Positions 37,831 through 47,700 of a DNA stretch of 64,000 bases are shown here, in pieces. Position numbers and translations under genes: made by a program. Positions within the stretch are counted from its first letter, which is position 1. Each line of letters starts with the position of its first letter. This DNA comes from Gemmataceae bacterium (GTDB lineage: Bacteria; Planctomycetota; Planctomycetia; Gemmatales; Gemmataceae), in assembly GCA_025055795.1 (NCBI GenBank), contig JANWVV010000015.1, positions 16,031 through 80,030 on the forward strand, given 5' to 3'. The notes under the pieces are model-generated. The model did no database searches. It saw only the letters and a program-made list of their open reading frames with translations, and was not told where the DNA came from.

Positions 37831-38769
37831 CGTTCCCCTGAATCAGTCCTCGATGATGCTCAGCAATTGGGAAGTAGCCGCCACTGGCTTCAGTGCCCGT
37901 GTACCGATTATGCCAATAAAACCGATTAATTCCGTTTGTTTGGTTTATGTTGATTGCGACTACTATTCGGAAGTGATCTAGTATGCGGTTTATAGCTAGA
38001 AAAATGAAAAACGGCCGTTGCCGGCCAAGCTGGTTATCTGATGGCCTGTCTAATTGCTATAACCCATCCAATCTGCATCAATTAGCCATCCCCCAGATCG
38101 AATGGGGTTACACCTCGATTTGCCCTGATTTGACGGATCGTGCGAGATAGTTTTTGCCTAGGAAACACCCAAGCACATTCAACGTGGTTATTGCAGGTAA
38201 CATTGTCCAGGTGGGTCAGGCCAACTCACCTCAGAGTGCCCACTTTGATATCCGATGTCCCACACGCGACCATCTATGACTTGATAGGCAGTAGACTGAG
38301 CACCACAGTGACAATCCCTTCTCCTGAATTGACCGCGGAATACAAACATATTGACCTTGGCACAAGAGAAAAATATTGACGACCATGTTGATAATAAAAA
38401 CAATTTTTAGTTAAATAAGAGTGGTCTGACGGTCCGCAAATAGCGATGGCGACACTCGGGGCATAAAAGCTGTTTATGAAAGATTCTGAGAGTGGTGTGT
38501 AGCTAGAGGTAGCTGACCAACAGTGTGTAGCCACCAGGTAGCGAACCGGCAGCCCAACTCTTTGGCACCATGCCACCTCCCCCAAGTGCATTCGGAGGAC
38601 ATCAACATAAGCGGCCAGGGGATAGCGAAAACTAGCAACCGATTGCACGTGTTATGGCATCGTCATACAAATGGCATCCACATGCTATCTGTAAGCCAAA
38701 AATCGCAACGAGAATGAAACGTTCGCAATACATCTGATTTTGTATAAGGACGGGATAAAGGAGGGGTGT
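37831..38769. other. AT-rich intergenic region upstream of the CARF gene
   Basis: This 939-base stretch is visibly richer in A+T than the rest of the window. Short frames such as 38140-38379 show no motif. An imperfect direct repeat of about 25 bases occurs at 38495-38518 and 38523-38547. No CRISPR array, cas gene, tRNA or transposase was found. The composition suggests acquired DNA or a decayed locus. Confidence 0.45.
38495..38547 (+). repeat. Imperfect tandem repeat upstream of CARF gene
   Basis: Two units share GTGTGTAGC at the start and GGTAGC in the second half, then GACC or GAACC. They are nearly adjacent and about 220-275 bases before the CARF start. With only two degenerate units and no spacer pattern they are not a CRISPR array. 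Confidence 0.4.
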
Positions 38770-39930
38770 ATGAATCGTCCAAGGAATCTGATCTGTACTG
38801 TGGGGACCAGTCTGTTCCGCCCGAATTTGGAGGGGCTCAAAAGGGACCTGAGCGAGGGAAAGCTTCAGGATGGATACAAGGCTTTAGCTGAGGCCTACGT
38901 GCGTAAAGACTGGACTGCTGTAGCGACGGAACTGACGCACCTGTCCCCAGACAACCGTCTGTGCGGTGCGGAAATCAACTCGATTGCCAGCATGATCACC
39001 AATGGTTACGTTCCGTCCGATTGTGGTTTGTTCTTCCTCCACTCCGATACCGAAGATGGCCGACACATTGCTGCCATCCTGACAAGTTACTACACCCAAC
39101 GTGGTCACGCCCCCGTTGAGGCCTACCCCGTCGTCGACCTGCAGGATCAGGATCCCAAACGCTTTCGGACCAAAGGATTGCGTAACCTGGCTCGTCAGCT
39201 TTGTAACGTCATCCGCCAGTATTCCGCCTCAAGTTGCGCCATCAATGCCACAGGGGGATACAAGGCTCAGATCGCGGTTGCGGTCCTGCTCGGTCAGGCC
39301 ATTGGTGTGCCGGTGTATTACAAACACGAGTTATTCAGCGAAATTATCGCCTTTCCGCCCATGCCGGTGGCTCTCGATTTCGAAGTATGGATGCGGGTCA
39401 GTGGCATGCTATACGACCTGGCCGAGACTTACGACGCAGTTCCTTTCGACCTTTACAAAGACGAGTGGGACGAAAAGTACGAGAGTCTAGTAGAACGTGT
39501 CGCGATCGACGGCCGAGATTATCTCGAACTGTCGCCGACAGGGCAGATTTTCCACGAAACGTTCCGGGAGCGATTCCGTACAGCACGTGATCAGGTTCTG
39601 CCGCCCCCGGTCCCTCCTTCACAAAAGCAACCCCCACGTGTCGAGGATGCCGGCTGGCCCGGCAAACACCCGGAAGTCCTGCACTTCATGCAACGGGTGA
39701 CCGACGAGATACCCCAAGTGAGACGTTGTCTGACTTTTTACTACAATCCAGACCTCCCCGAACGCACCCGTTTCCGCCTTGGAAGCAAAGGGATCGAGGG
39801 TATCTTTTCGGATGGACGTTATACCGTCAAATTTACCGTTGAAACCAGTGCCCAAACCCCAGGACAGCAAGTAGCCGTAGTAGCGCGCCTCAACGACTGG
39901 CTCAGTACCCAATACCGTCCCTCCGCATAG
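38770..39930 (+). CDS. CARF-domain protein (Cas_APE2256-like), possible CARF-wHTH-RelE ribonuclease
   Basis: The N-terminal ~205 residues look like the APE2256-type CARF domain that senses cyclic oligoadenylate made by type III CRISPR systems. Evidence is 'CTVGTSLFRP' (residues 9-18), 'FLHSDTEDGRHIA', 'DPKRFRTKGLRNLA', and 'INATGGYKAQIAVAVLLG' from residue 158. The middle (about 215-280, 'LELSPTGQIFHETF') could be a winged helix. The C-terminal ~85 residues, with two helices then strands ending 'VVARLNDWL', resemble a RelE-type toxin, the layout of the Cami1 mRNA interferase. The RelE assignment is my inference. ATG 38770 follows a perfect ribosome-binding site (AAGGAGG); a TTG at 38740 is less likely. 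No cas10, cas genes or CRISPR array is nearby, so it is an orphan here. Confidence 0.72.
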   Translation: MNRPRNLICTVGTSLFRPNLEGLKRDLSEGKLQDGYKALAEAYVRKDWTAVATELTHLSPDNRLCGAEINSIASMITNGYVPSDCGLFFLHSDTEDGRHIAAILTSYYTQRGHAPVEAYPVVDLQDQDPKRFRTKGLRNLARQLCNVIRQYSASSCAINATGGYKAQIAVAVLLGQAIGVPVYYKHELFSEIIAFPPMPVALDFEVWMRVSGMLYDLAETYDAVPFDLYKDEWDEKYESLVERVAIDGRDYLELSPTGQIFHETFRERFRTARDQVLPPPVPPSQKQPPRVEDAGWPGKHPEVLHFMQRVTDEIPQVRRCLTFYYNPDLPERTRFRLGSKGIEGIFSDGRYTVKFTVETSAQTPGQQVAVVARLNDWLSTQYRPSA

Positions 39931-40543
39931 TACCTATCGTTCATTCCCCTCTCAGTTCAAACCTAACAAAATTGACTTTTGAACCACCATGGCGATTTTT
40001 GTATATATACAAAAGAACAAAATGACCGATGATCTTGCAATCGGTTATCCCGATCCTACATCGTAGTCCACATATGTTGCATGAATAATCATCTGATTGA
40101 TATTTCAAAAATGAAAATAGTGATTTTGGTTCTAGTGACCAATGGGCGCTGATAGGTATGGACTATTTTGCTGATATATTCTCATTCTGAATTGTCCAAA
40201 TGGTATGCTAGTACAGTCTATCATCCATTGTGCAAGCGGAGAGCATTAGTCGAAAAGGCATTTCGTCGGATTTTGCTTGCGTGCGAAAGAGGAGGCGAAC
40301 GGAGAGCCTTTCAAGTCGGCAAGCAAGGTGTGTGGTGAGGAGCCATTATTTTACCAGGGGCAGCCACTTCCATGCGAAAATGGCAAACGGTACAATGAAG
40401 CGACAATCTTGAAGATCCATCCCCACATTGTGGACCAACGACTGGCTTACGTGCTCCGGGTGCGAAAATAGTTCTCTCCCCATCGATTCCCAACATTGTA
40501 GGTGCAGGCGCATCCAGAGAGCCTTGAGAGCGGAGTGTGTGCC
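39931..40543. other. AT-rich intergenic region downstream of the CARF gene
   Basis: This 613-base region starts AT-rich (for example ATATATAC near 40005-40015) and returns to normal composition by about 40250. No gene, array or terminator with a clear T-tract was identified. Together with the upstream gap it brackets the CARF gene in atypical DNA. Confidence 0.4.
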
Positions 40544-41230
40544 ATGCCTAGTCCTTTCCCTGGTATGGACCCTTATCTGGAGGATCCACAGCGATGGCCA
40601 GAATTCCAACATCAGTTGATCGCCACCCTCTTTCAGATGCTCCTCCCCACATTGGCTGATCGCTACCGCGTGCGTCTGGTATGCCGCCAATATACTTCTG
40701 AAATGCCGCTATTTACTTCGGTAATCCGCGAGGAACATCAGGAAGAATTCCTGGAAATCCGGCAACGTTATCCGCAACAGTTGGTGACCTTGGTGGAGGT
40801 AGTCAGCCCTGCCAACCGTACGACCGCTGCTGGCCGGCGACTCTATCTGGAGCAACGTCAGCAGGCTCTGCAGCAGCAGGCGGCTACCGTCGAAATTTGC
40901 CTGGTACTCCAAGGCAAACCCACATTGAACTATGCCCGGGATGGATTGCCAGAGCATGATTATACGGTTTCCGTGACGCGAGCGGGTAACCCTGAGAGGT
41001 ACGAGATTTACACCGCCACGTTGCAGAAGCGTCTGCCCAAGTTCAAATTGCCCTTGGCAGCCGATGACCGCGATATTCTGATAGACTTGCAGACCGCTTT
41101 TCAGCGGGCGTACGACCAGGCTTTTGCTGGCCGCATCGATTACTCTCGTCCCCTCCACCCTGACGTGCCTCTGAGTGAAGAAAAACGCCGCTGGATCGAT
41201 GGATGGCTCCACCAGCAAAAGCTGCGTTGA
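40544..41230 (+). CDS. DUF4058 family protein
   Basis: The N-terminus 'MPSPFPGMDPYLEDP' is the hallmark of DUF4058, a family seen mostly in cyanobacteria and planctomycetes, often as many copies per genome. The central part has conserved 'LVTLVEVVSPANR' and 'RRLYLEQRQ' segments. At 228 residues it is close to the usual 230-270. ATG 40544 is chosen because it starts the family motif. The function is unknown. The 'VEVVSPANR' and Lys/Arg-rich segments recall restriction-endonuclease-like folds, but I cannot confirm that. It lies 613 bases after the CARF gene on the same strand with no sign of an operon. Confidence 0.85.
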   Translation: MPSPFPGMDPYLEDPQRWPEFQHQLIATLFQMLLPTLADRYRVRLVCRQYTSEMPLFTSVIREEHQEEFLEIRQRYPQQLVTLVEVVSPANRTTAAGRRLYLEQRQQALQQQAATVEICLVLQGKPTLNYARDGLPEHDYTVSVTRAGNPERYEIYTATLQKRLPKFKLPLAADDRDILIDLQTAFQRAYDQAFAGRIDYSRPLHPDVPLSEEKRRWIDGWLHQQKLR

Positions 41231-41540
41231 GCGGACACCTCTCTGAGGCTATGTTGAAAAAGATACGCTGTCAGGCGAATGCTCAGCCGGGGGATCCGAC
41301 CGCTTACCTAATTCCGGCGGGCAATTGGGACCCCGCTGCGGGAAGGCGTACTATATGGTAGTTATGGTAATGGTAGTTATAGTGGCCACCGTCAGCTTAA
41401 GACCGGGACAAGCTGATGTATAATGGTTGCGTCGTTGGGGTAAATCGGGAGGAAAAAACCCCTAAGCCCGGCTGAAGTTATCGGCGATAGTGTCCGGTAA
41501 CCAGTGCTCACCCCGGCGTGCATGGCCGGAGAAAGCGCCC
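41231..41540. other. Intergenic region before Ser/Thr kinase
   Basis: These 310 bases include a short stretch of TGGTAGTTAT-like units (about 41352-41383) and a good -10 hexamer (see promoter entry). No gene was recognised. An in-frame GTG at 41490 would lengthen the kinase by 17 residues without similarity. Confidence 0.4.
41397..41424 (+). promoter_or_regulatory. Candidate sigma-70-type promoter of the Ser/Thr kinase gene
   Basis: A perfect TATAAT lies at 41419-41424. A weak -35 match, TTAAGA at 41397-41402, is 16 bases upstream. It is about 115 bases before the chosen kinase start. Planctomycetal promoters are poorly defined, so this is only a sequence match. Confidence 0.3.
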
Positions 41541-43094
41541 ATGACTCTGGACAGCTCGCAACTTTCCACGCTTGGGGATTACGACATCCTCAGCAAGATA
41601 GCCGAAGGCGGCATGGGAGCTGTTTACAAAGCCCGCCACCGGCACAGCGGTGCTATTGTCGCTATCAAGATCATTTCCAAGGATACGGCCCGTAACCCCG
41701 TTCTGTTACAACGTTTCAAGCAGGAATTTGATGCGGCCCGCTTGATTGATCATCCGAATGTGGTCCGGGCGTTGGAGTACCATTCCCAGCCGCAGCCGTA
41801 TATTGTTATGGAATACGTCGACGGCGAGTCTGTGGGTCAGCGGCTGCAACGACGAGGCCCCTTCGATGAACAGGAGGCCATCCGGCTCATTGCGCAGGTG
41901 TGTGAAGGTTTGCACCGGGCCCACAAGCAGGGGCTTGTCCATCGCGACGTCAAGCCGGACAACATTCTGATTACCCGTGAGGGTCAGGCCAAGCTGACGG
42001 ATCTGGGACTGGTCAAGGACATCGAGGCCGATCTGAACCTGACCCGCACCGGCCGGGGTTTGGGCACACCCCATTACATGGCCCCGGAACAGTTCCGTAA
42101 CGCCAAAAACGTCGACGTCCGCAGTGACATCTACTCCCTGGGGGCCACCCTCTATGCCATGGTCACCGGTGTTACCCCCTTCGAAAATACCAACCCGTTG
42201 GACTGCTGGATGCGTAAGATCCGCAATGAGTTTCCTGGCCCGCGGGAGCTGAATCCCCGCATTTCGGAGCGTGTCGATTGGGCGATCCGCCGGGCCATGA
42301 GTGCCGAACCGGAACGCCGCCCGGCCAGTTGCCGCGAGTTCCTGGAAGATCTGACCGGTCAGAGCCGCACAGCCACCCGCACCAGTCCGTCGGGGAAACT
42401 GGCCACGGGCACTTCCGCTGATCTGTGGTACATGGTCTACAAAGACGAACAGGGCGTAACCCATACCGTCAAAGGAACAACAGACGGCATCCGCCGAGCC
42501 CTTCAGGATCGTCTGCTCGGTGATCCGACACGTATCTTTGTCAGTCGTCAGAAGACGGGTCCGTTCACTCCGCTGGGAAACGTTACGGAGTTCCGCGACC
42601 TGGTGGTCAATCCTGCTCCCTTGGAAGAAACTGGCCGACGTTCCGGTGTCGTCCGCAAGCCCAATGGTGGATCGGGGAGCATACCAGCCCCGTCCACACG
42701 CGCAGATTCGGACCCGGAGGCAATCAATCTTGGTGGCACCCCTTCACCTGAGCTACTGCGGTCGAATACCTGGCGGCCCTCTCCCTCGGGACGACTTGTC
42801 TCACCTTCAGGACGTCTCGCAGGTAGTTCCGGCACGACCGCTCCAGCCTCCTCAGTCAAGCCGCTGGTGGAAGAACCCGGTGTCGATCCGCATGCTGAGA
42901 CAGTAGCGTACACTCCAGTTACGGCCACCCCACCGGAGGAGTCCCGGTTACGAACCCCTGCGACTGCTCCCAAAGTGCGTCGTTCTCCACCACCAACCCG
43001 TCCTCGCTGGACGATCACCGTGGGGATGGCTTTAGCTCTCGTCCTGATCGCCGCTGTCGCAGCCGGCATCGGTTACATCATCTTTACCCGTTGA
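41541..43094 (+). CDS. Membrane-anchored Ser/Thr protein kinase (Hanks type)
   Basis: The kinase domain covers about residues 10-275: Gly-rich loop 'IAEGGMGAVYKAR', ATP lysine Lys43 ('AIKI'), catalytic 'HRDVKPDN' (Asp136) and metal-binding Asp154 in a DLG motif instead of DFG, followed by 'GTPHYMAPEQ'. A conserved module of about 65 residues follows ('DLWYMVYKDEQGVTHTVKG'), then a Pro/Ser/Thr-rich linker. A single C-terminal transmembrane helix (about 490-514) ends with only three residues outside, so no extracellular sensor is attached and the input must come through the cytoplasmic part. ATG 41541 is preferred over GTG 41490. The 517 residues are typical for planctomycetal kinases of this layout. 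Substrates are unknown. Confidence 0.9.
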   Translation: MTLDSSQLSTLGDYDILSKIAEGGMGAVYKARHRHSGAIVAIKIISKDTARNPVLLQRFKQEFDAARLIDHPNVVRALEYHSQPQPYIVMEYVDGESVGQRLQRRGPFDEQEAIRLIAQVCEGLHRAHKQGLVHRDVKPDNILITREGQAKLTDLGLVKDIEADLNLTRTGRGLGTPHYMAPEQFRNAKNVDVRSDIYSLGATLYAMVTGVTPFENTNPLDCWMRKIRNEFPGPRELNPRISERVDWAIRRAMSAEPERRPASCREFLEDLTGQSRTATRTSPSGKLATGTSADLWYMVYKDEQGVTHTVKGTTDGIRRALQDRLLGDPTRIFVSRQKTGPFTPLGNVTEFRDLVVNPAPLEETGRRSGVVRKPNGGSGSIPAPSTRADSDPEAINLGGTPSPELLRSNTWRPSPSGRLVSPSGRLAGSSGTTAPASSVKPLVEEPGVDPHAETVAYTPVTATPPEESRLRTPATAPKVRRSPPPTRPRWTITVGMALALVLIAAVAAGIGYIIFTR

Positions 43095-43423
43095 CTAATC
43101 CTATCGGTTACGGGTACGTGCCTATCTATCCAACGGGAACCGCCAAAAATTTGGCGGTGCTCGATCGTTTCATCTATGTCAGTTTTTGGTGCTGGCAGTT
43201 TACGTTACTGAGTTATCGAAACCCGGTCTCGCATTGCTTGGCCATTTCAAAGAGCGGCACCTGTTCAAAGTTAATACATTTTGATGAATAATGGTGTGGG
43301 CACTCAGCCAAGTTGCAGCGACATTGATGCCATTGCATGTCCAACTTGAGTTGTTGTGATTGGACTCTTCATGGTTAGAGCAGTTGGGGCAAGACGGGGT
43401 TTATCAGTCCCTAGTGAGAGTTT
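43095..43423. other. Convergent intergenic region after Ser/Thr kinase
   Basis: These 329 bases separate the kinase from the convergent BadF-type kinase. They hold a perfect 9-pair inverted repeat (43139-43158) and no recognisable gene. Confidence 0.4.
43139..43158. terminator. Perfect hairpin downstream of Ser/Thr kinase, possible terminator
   Basis: ACCGCCAAA and TTTGGCGGT form a perfect 9-pair stem around two A residues, 45 bases after the kinase stop. There is no T-tract after it on the plus strand, so if it works as a terminator it is non-canonical; it could also be a protein-binding palindrome. Confidence 0.35.
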
Positions 43424-44365
43424 TCAGTCCGAGGTACTCGTGCACAGTTGACGGGCCAGAAGGAGGGCACCTCGGGCAGGTTCAGCGACGATCGTCACCG
43501 GTTCGGGGTGAACACCCGCTTCCTGCAAAAAGTGCAGGAAGCGTTCGCGATAAAAAGAGCTGTGGATAAACAAGCCACCTCCGAGGGCTAATGGCAGGTT
43601 GCGCCGAGGCATGTCGGCTCTACGCACAGCAGCGGCAGCCGTCTGAGCTAACGCATGTGCTTCAATCTGGACGATGTGACACGCTACACTATCCCCTTGC
43701 TGGGCCCAATCGAGCACCACAGGGGCCAACTGGGCAATGGCCGATTTGTCCCAACTACCGCGGTAGACGGCCGGAATCAGATCGCGGGGCTCTGCAGATC
43801 CTAGCCGCTGCAATATGGCAGCGGTAAGTGCGGTAGATGAACCAATTCCGTCGACTATTCGACATATGGTGCGCAAAGCCCGCAGGCCGATTTGAAAGGC
43901 ACTGCCCTCGTCGCCCAGCAGCCAGCCCCAGCCTCCTGTCCGGTCGTAGTTTCCTCCAGCAGTGCGTGTATAGGCAATCGAGCCGGTGCCGGCAATGACG
44001 GCCAGCCCCCAGCCCTGGGGAGTACCCGCTGCAAACAGCAGGTGGGCATCGTTGACCACTATCAGGCGTTCACACAGGTTGACCAGATCAGCCCAGCCAC
44101 GGATAACGTCTTCACCATCCAGATCGATGCCGGCCAGGCCCAGAGCAGCGGCCAAAACTGGCTGACGACGGATTCCGGCGGCAGTAAAGGCAGCAGCCAC
44201 CGCGGCATTCAGCTCCCGTAAGGCCGCCGTCTCTCCCACTGCTTGTATGTTCGAGCAACCTGCCGTTCCACACCCCAGGATCCGTCCCGTCTCGACCTCT
44301 GCCAGCAACGCGGTAGTCGTTGTCGCCCCCCCATCTACGCCAAGTAACCAACGGCCTGCGGCCAT
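43424..44365 (-). CDS. BadF/BadG/BcrA/BcrD-type kinase, N-acetylglucosamine kinase-like
   Basis: This is an ASKHA-fold (actin/hexokinase-like) ATPase. Phosphate 1 motif is 'LGVDGGATTTTALLAE' at the N-terminus, the central 'AALGLAGIDLDGE' and 'VVNDAHLLFAAG' segments follow, and the phosphate 2/adenosine motifs are 'VIAGTGSIAYTR' and 'GGWGWLLGDEGSAFQIG'. This pattern fits the eukaryotic-type GlcNAc kinase/BadF group, which phosphorylates amino sugars for catabolism or wall recycling. ATG 44365 with AGGAGG five bases upstream is chosen; a GTG at 44380 is in frame. It has about 313 residues, normal length. The sugar cannot be fixed from sequence; glucosamine or a related hexosamine are alternatives. 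Confidence 0.83.
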   Translation of the reverse strand: MAAGRWLLGVDGGATTTTALLAEVETGRILGCGTAGCSNIQAVGETAALRELNAAVAAAFTAAGIRRQPVLAAALGLAGIDLDGEDVIRGWADLVNLCERLIVVNDAHLLFAAGTPQGWGLAVIAGTGSIAYTRTAGGNYDRTGGWGWLLGDEGSAFQIGLRALRTICRIVDGIGSSTALTAAILQRLGSAEPRDLIPAVYRGSWDKSAIAQLAPVVLDWAQQGDSVACHIVQIEAHALAQTAAAAVRRADMPRRNLPLALGGGLFIHSSFYRERFLHFLQEAGVHPEPVTIVAEPARGALLLARQLCTSTSD

Positions 44366-44780
44366 CCCGCCTCCTCCCACGCTTCAGCTTTGTCCTTATC
44401 GGTGGGTTGTCTCCTTCCGACCTCCCGACGCTGTAAGGTTACATTACTCTCATCTGCAAGCCCGCTATCTATCCCGGTCTGACCCTGGCTTGTCGATTGG
44501 CTCAGCCTTGTTGGTTGGCCTTATGCCTGTGCCCGCTTATTGGGCCGTTTCTTGGGGATCTGCACACAAATTACGTTGCCCTTGTTATACCGCTCCCCTG
44601 TGTTTGAGAAAATGGCAGCCGTTTGCTTCAACCGTTACGATCCTTTCAACCGCACCTCTTTGATGATGAGAAATGAGCTCACTCTCTTGTGCGGCAATTC
44701 TGTCACTCGCTAAAATCGGGTAAACTGGGCAAATTGTGCTGTTTTTAGGTTTATTATCAGGAATGTTGTGAGAAGCTGCC
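44366..44780. other. Divergent intergenic region between sugar kinase and BNR/PDZ gene
   Basis: This 415-base region must contain both promoters. Toward the BNR/PDZ gene there is a weak candidate TTGTGC (-35) and TAAAAT (-10) near 44690-44718. No gene or RNA was recognised. Confidence 0.35.
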
Positions 44781-47700
44781 ATGATTATGCCGATGCGGAT
44801 AGCGCGTGGGCTAGCTGGTGCCAGTTTGTGGTTGGGCCTGCTACTTTTGCCCCAATGGGGGTTTACGCAACCTCCCGCCTCGGGGGACGTCAGCAAGCAG
44901 ATCGCTGAGTTGGAAAAGCAGATCGCTGAACTGCAAAAGAAACTGGAGGCCCTCCGTCAACAACAACAGGCCGGTCAACCGGTTGTAACGGTCAACGACG
45001 TGATTCAGAAGCTTACTTGGCGGTGCATCGGTCCAGCCAACATGGGGGGCCGGATAACGGCCATCGCTGTGGTCGAAAGCGATCCCTCTACTTACTATGT
45101 GGCCACCGCTTCCGGCGGCCTGATCAAAACCACTAACAACGGCACCACCTTCACGCATCTCTTTGACCGGGAAAATACCGTCTCCATTGGGGACGTCGCC
45201 GTGGCCCCTAGTAATCCCAACATTGTGTGGGTGGGTACGGGCGAGGCCAACCCGCGGAACTCCGTATCCTACGGTGATGGGGTTTACAAAAGCACCGATG
45301 GCGGCAAAACCTGGACCAACATGGGACTCAAGCAAACTTTCCAAATTGGCAAGATTCTTATTCATCCGAAAAATCCGGACATTGTTTACGTCGGTGCTCT
45401 CGGTCGACTTTATGGCCCTAATGCCGAGCGTGGGCTGTTCAAAACTACGGATGGTGGCAAGACCTGGAACAAAATTCTCTATGTTGATGACAAAACCGGC
45501 GTCATCGACATGGTTATGGATCCGTTTGATCCGGAGACGCTGATCGTAGCCATGTGGGAACGCCGGCGCGATGAGTTCGACGGTTTCTACGGTCCGAACA
45601 CTTCCTGGCCCACCACTGATCAGTATGGCCCGGTCGTTACTCATGGCCCGGGAAGCGGTTTGTACAAGACCACTGATGGGGGTAAGAGCTGGAAAAAACT
45701 GAACGACCCCGCGAAACCCAACGGCTTGCCTACTGTCAAGCTGGGTCGGATCGGCCTGGACGTGTCACGCAAAACCAAGGGTCTGGTCTATGCGATTATT
45801 GACACGGAAAACGTGGGCAAGGGCCGGCCACCGATTACGGCTTATATGGGCATTTCCAGTGATACAGCGCCGGGAGGGGGCGTCAAAATCGAAGAAGTAG
45901 GCGACGGGCCGGTGGCCAAGGCTGGTGGGAAAAACGGCGACGTCATCGTGGCCCTGGACGGCAAAAAGATTGCCGACTATGACGCCATGCTAGAGTACAT
46001 CAGCACTAAAAAGCCAGGGGACAAAGTTCAGTTTACAGTGCTTCGGGACAAAAAGGAGCTTCAATACACAGTGACGCTAGGGCGCCGGCCAGACGCTCCG
46101 CCGCCGGCACTAGGAATTACTGTGGGTCGAGGCCCTGCAGGCGGAGGGGTCACCATCGACAGTGTTACACCGGACGGCCCCGCTGCTAAAGCCGGTTTGC
46201 AACCAGGCGACGTCATTACCCAGATCGCCGGCAAAAACGTTAGCGACCAAAAATCGCTACGGGCCGTGCTTTTGGAGTTTGCCCCCGGGGACAAGGTGAA
46301 CCTTGCCTACACCCGCGGCAACGAGAGCAAAAAGGTAGAAGTGGTGCTCGCACCGCCGGTTGTCTCGGCCCGTCCCTTCCTGCTCAGCCAATCGGTGGGC
46401 GGCCAGCAACCTAACGTTCAGCGCGATCAAGGCAAGGATGGTTATCAAACCGGTGGCGTTTTCGTCTCCCGCGATGGCGGCGAGACCTGGAGCCGGGTCA
46501 ATAGTCTCAATCCTCGTCCTTTCTACTTTTCCGTTATTCGCATCGATCCGAATGATGACAAGACGATTTACGTTCTCGGCGACACCTCTTTGTGGCGTTC
46601 CACTAATGGCGGCGAACGCTTTTCAGCGGCACCGGCCCGCGGTGTTCATCCCGACCACCACGCCCTGTGGATCAATCCCAAGGATAGCCGCCATATGCTC
46701 ATCGGCACGGACGGTGGTTTCTACGTTACTTACGATCGCGGCGAGAACTGGGACCATTTGAACGTTCTGGCCCTGGGTCAGTTCTACCACGTTTGTGTCG
46801 ACAATCGCACCCCATATAACGTCTATGGTGGTTTGCAGGATAACGGTTCGTGGGGCGGTCCGAGCCAGACACTGCGCTCCACCGGACCCTCCAATGAGGA
46901 CTGGATCTTCCTCAACGGGGGTGATGGCTTTACCTGCCGAGTCGATCTGTCTGACCCGGACATCGTTTATGCTACCAGTCAGAATGGGGGCATGCTCCGC
47001 CGCAACCTGCGCACAGGTGAAACGACCCGTATCAGTGCCCGACCGGTCAATCCGGGCGAGCCTCTTCGCTGGAATTGGAACACCCCCTTTATCCTGTCGC
47101 ATCACAACCCCGCCATTTTCTACTGCGGCGCTCAGTACGTCTTCCGTTCAGTTAATCGTGGGGCAGACCTGAAGGTCATTAGCCCCGATTTGACGGCTAG
47201 CAAAAAGGGAACTATTTCCGCCTTAGCCGAATCACCGCGCAATGCGGACCTGCTCTGGGCAGGCACTGATGATGGCAACCTCTGGATCAGCCGGGACGGT
47301 GGTCAAAAATGGACCAACCTGACCGACAAGCTCCGATCCGCTGGTCTGCCCGGCCCCCGCTGGATCAGCTCCATCGAGCCTAGCCGCTTCGTCGAAGGCC
47401 GCTGCTACGTGGCCATCGACGCCCATCGCTCCGACGACGATAAACCCTACCTGTTCGTCACCGAAGATTACGGACAAACCTGGAAACCTCTGCACGCCGG
47501 TCTGCCCCCCTTCGGCTCTACCCGCGTCTTGCGAGAGGACATCACCAACCCCAACATCCTCTACTGTGGCACTGAATTTGCTGTGTTTGTCTCCTTCGAT
47601 CGCGGGGCCCGCTGGTTCAAACTCAATAGCAACCTGCCTACAGTTGCCATCCACGAGGTGGCCCAACCCACTACTGCCAATGAAATTGTGGTGGCCACTC

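Noticed and set aside
38140..38379. Possible 79-codon gene upstream of the CARF protein
   Set aside because: No ribosome-binding site or similarity; it lies in AT-rich non-coding-looking DNA.
37831..40543. CRISPR array near the CARF gene
   Set aside because: Only a two-unit imperfect repeat was seen; there are no regularly spaced repeats and no cas genes.
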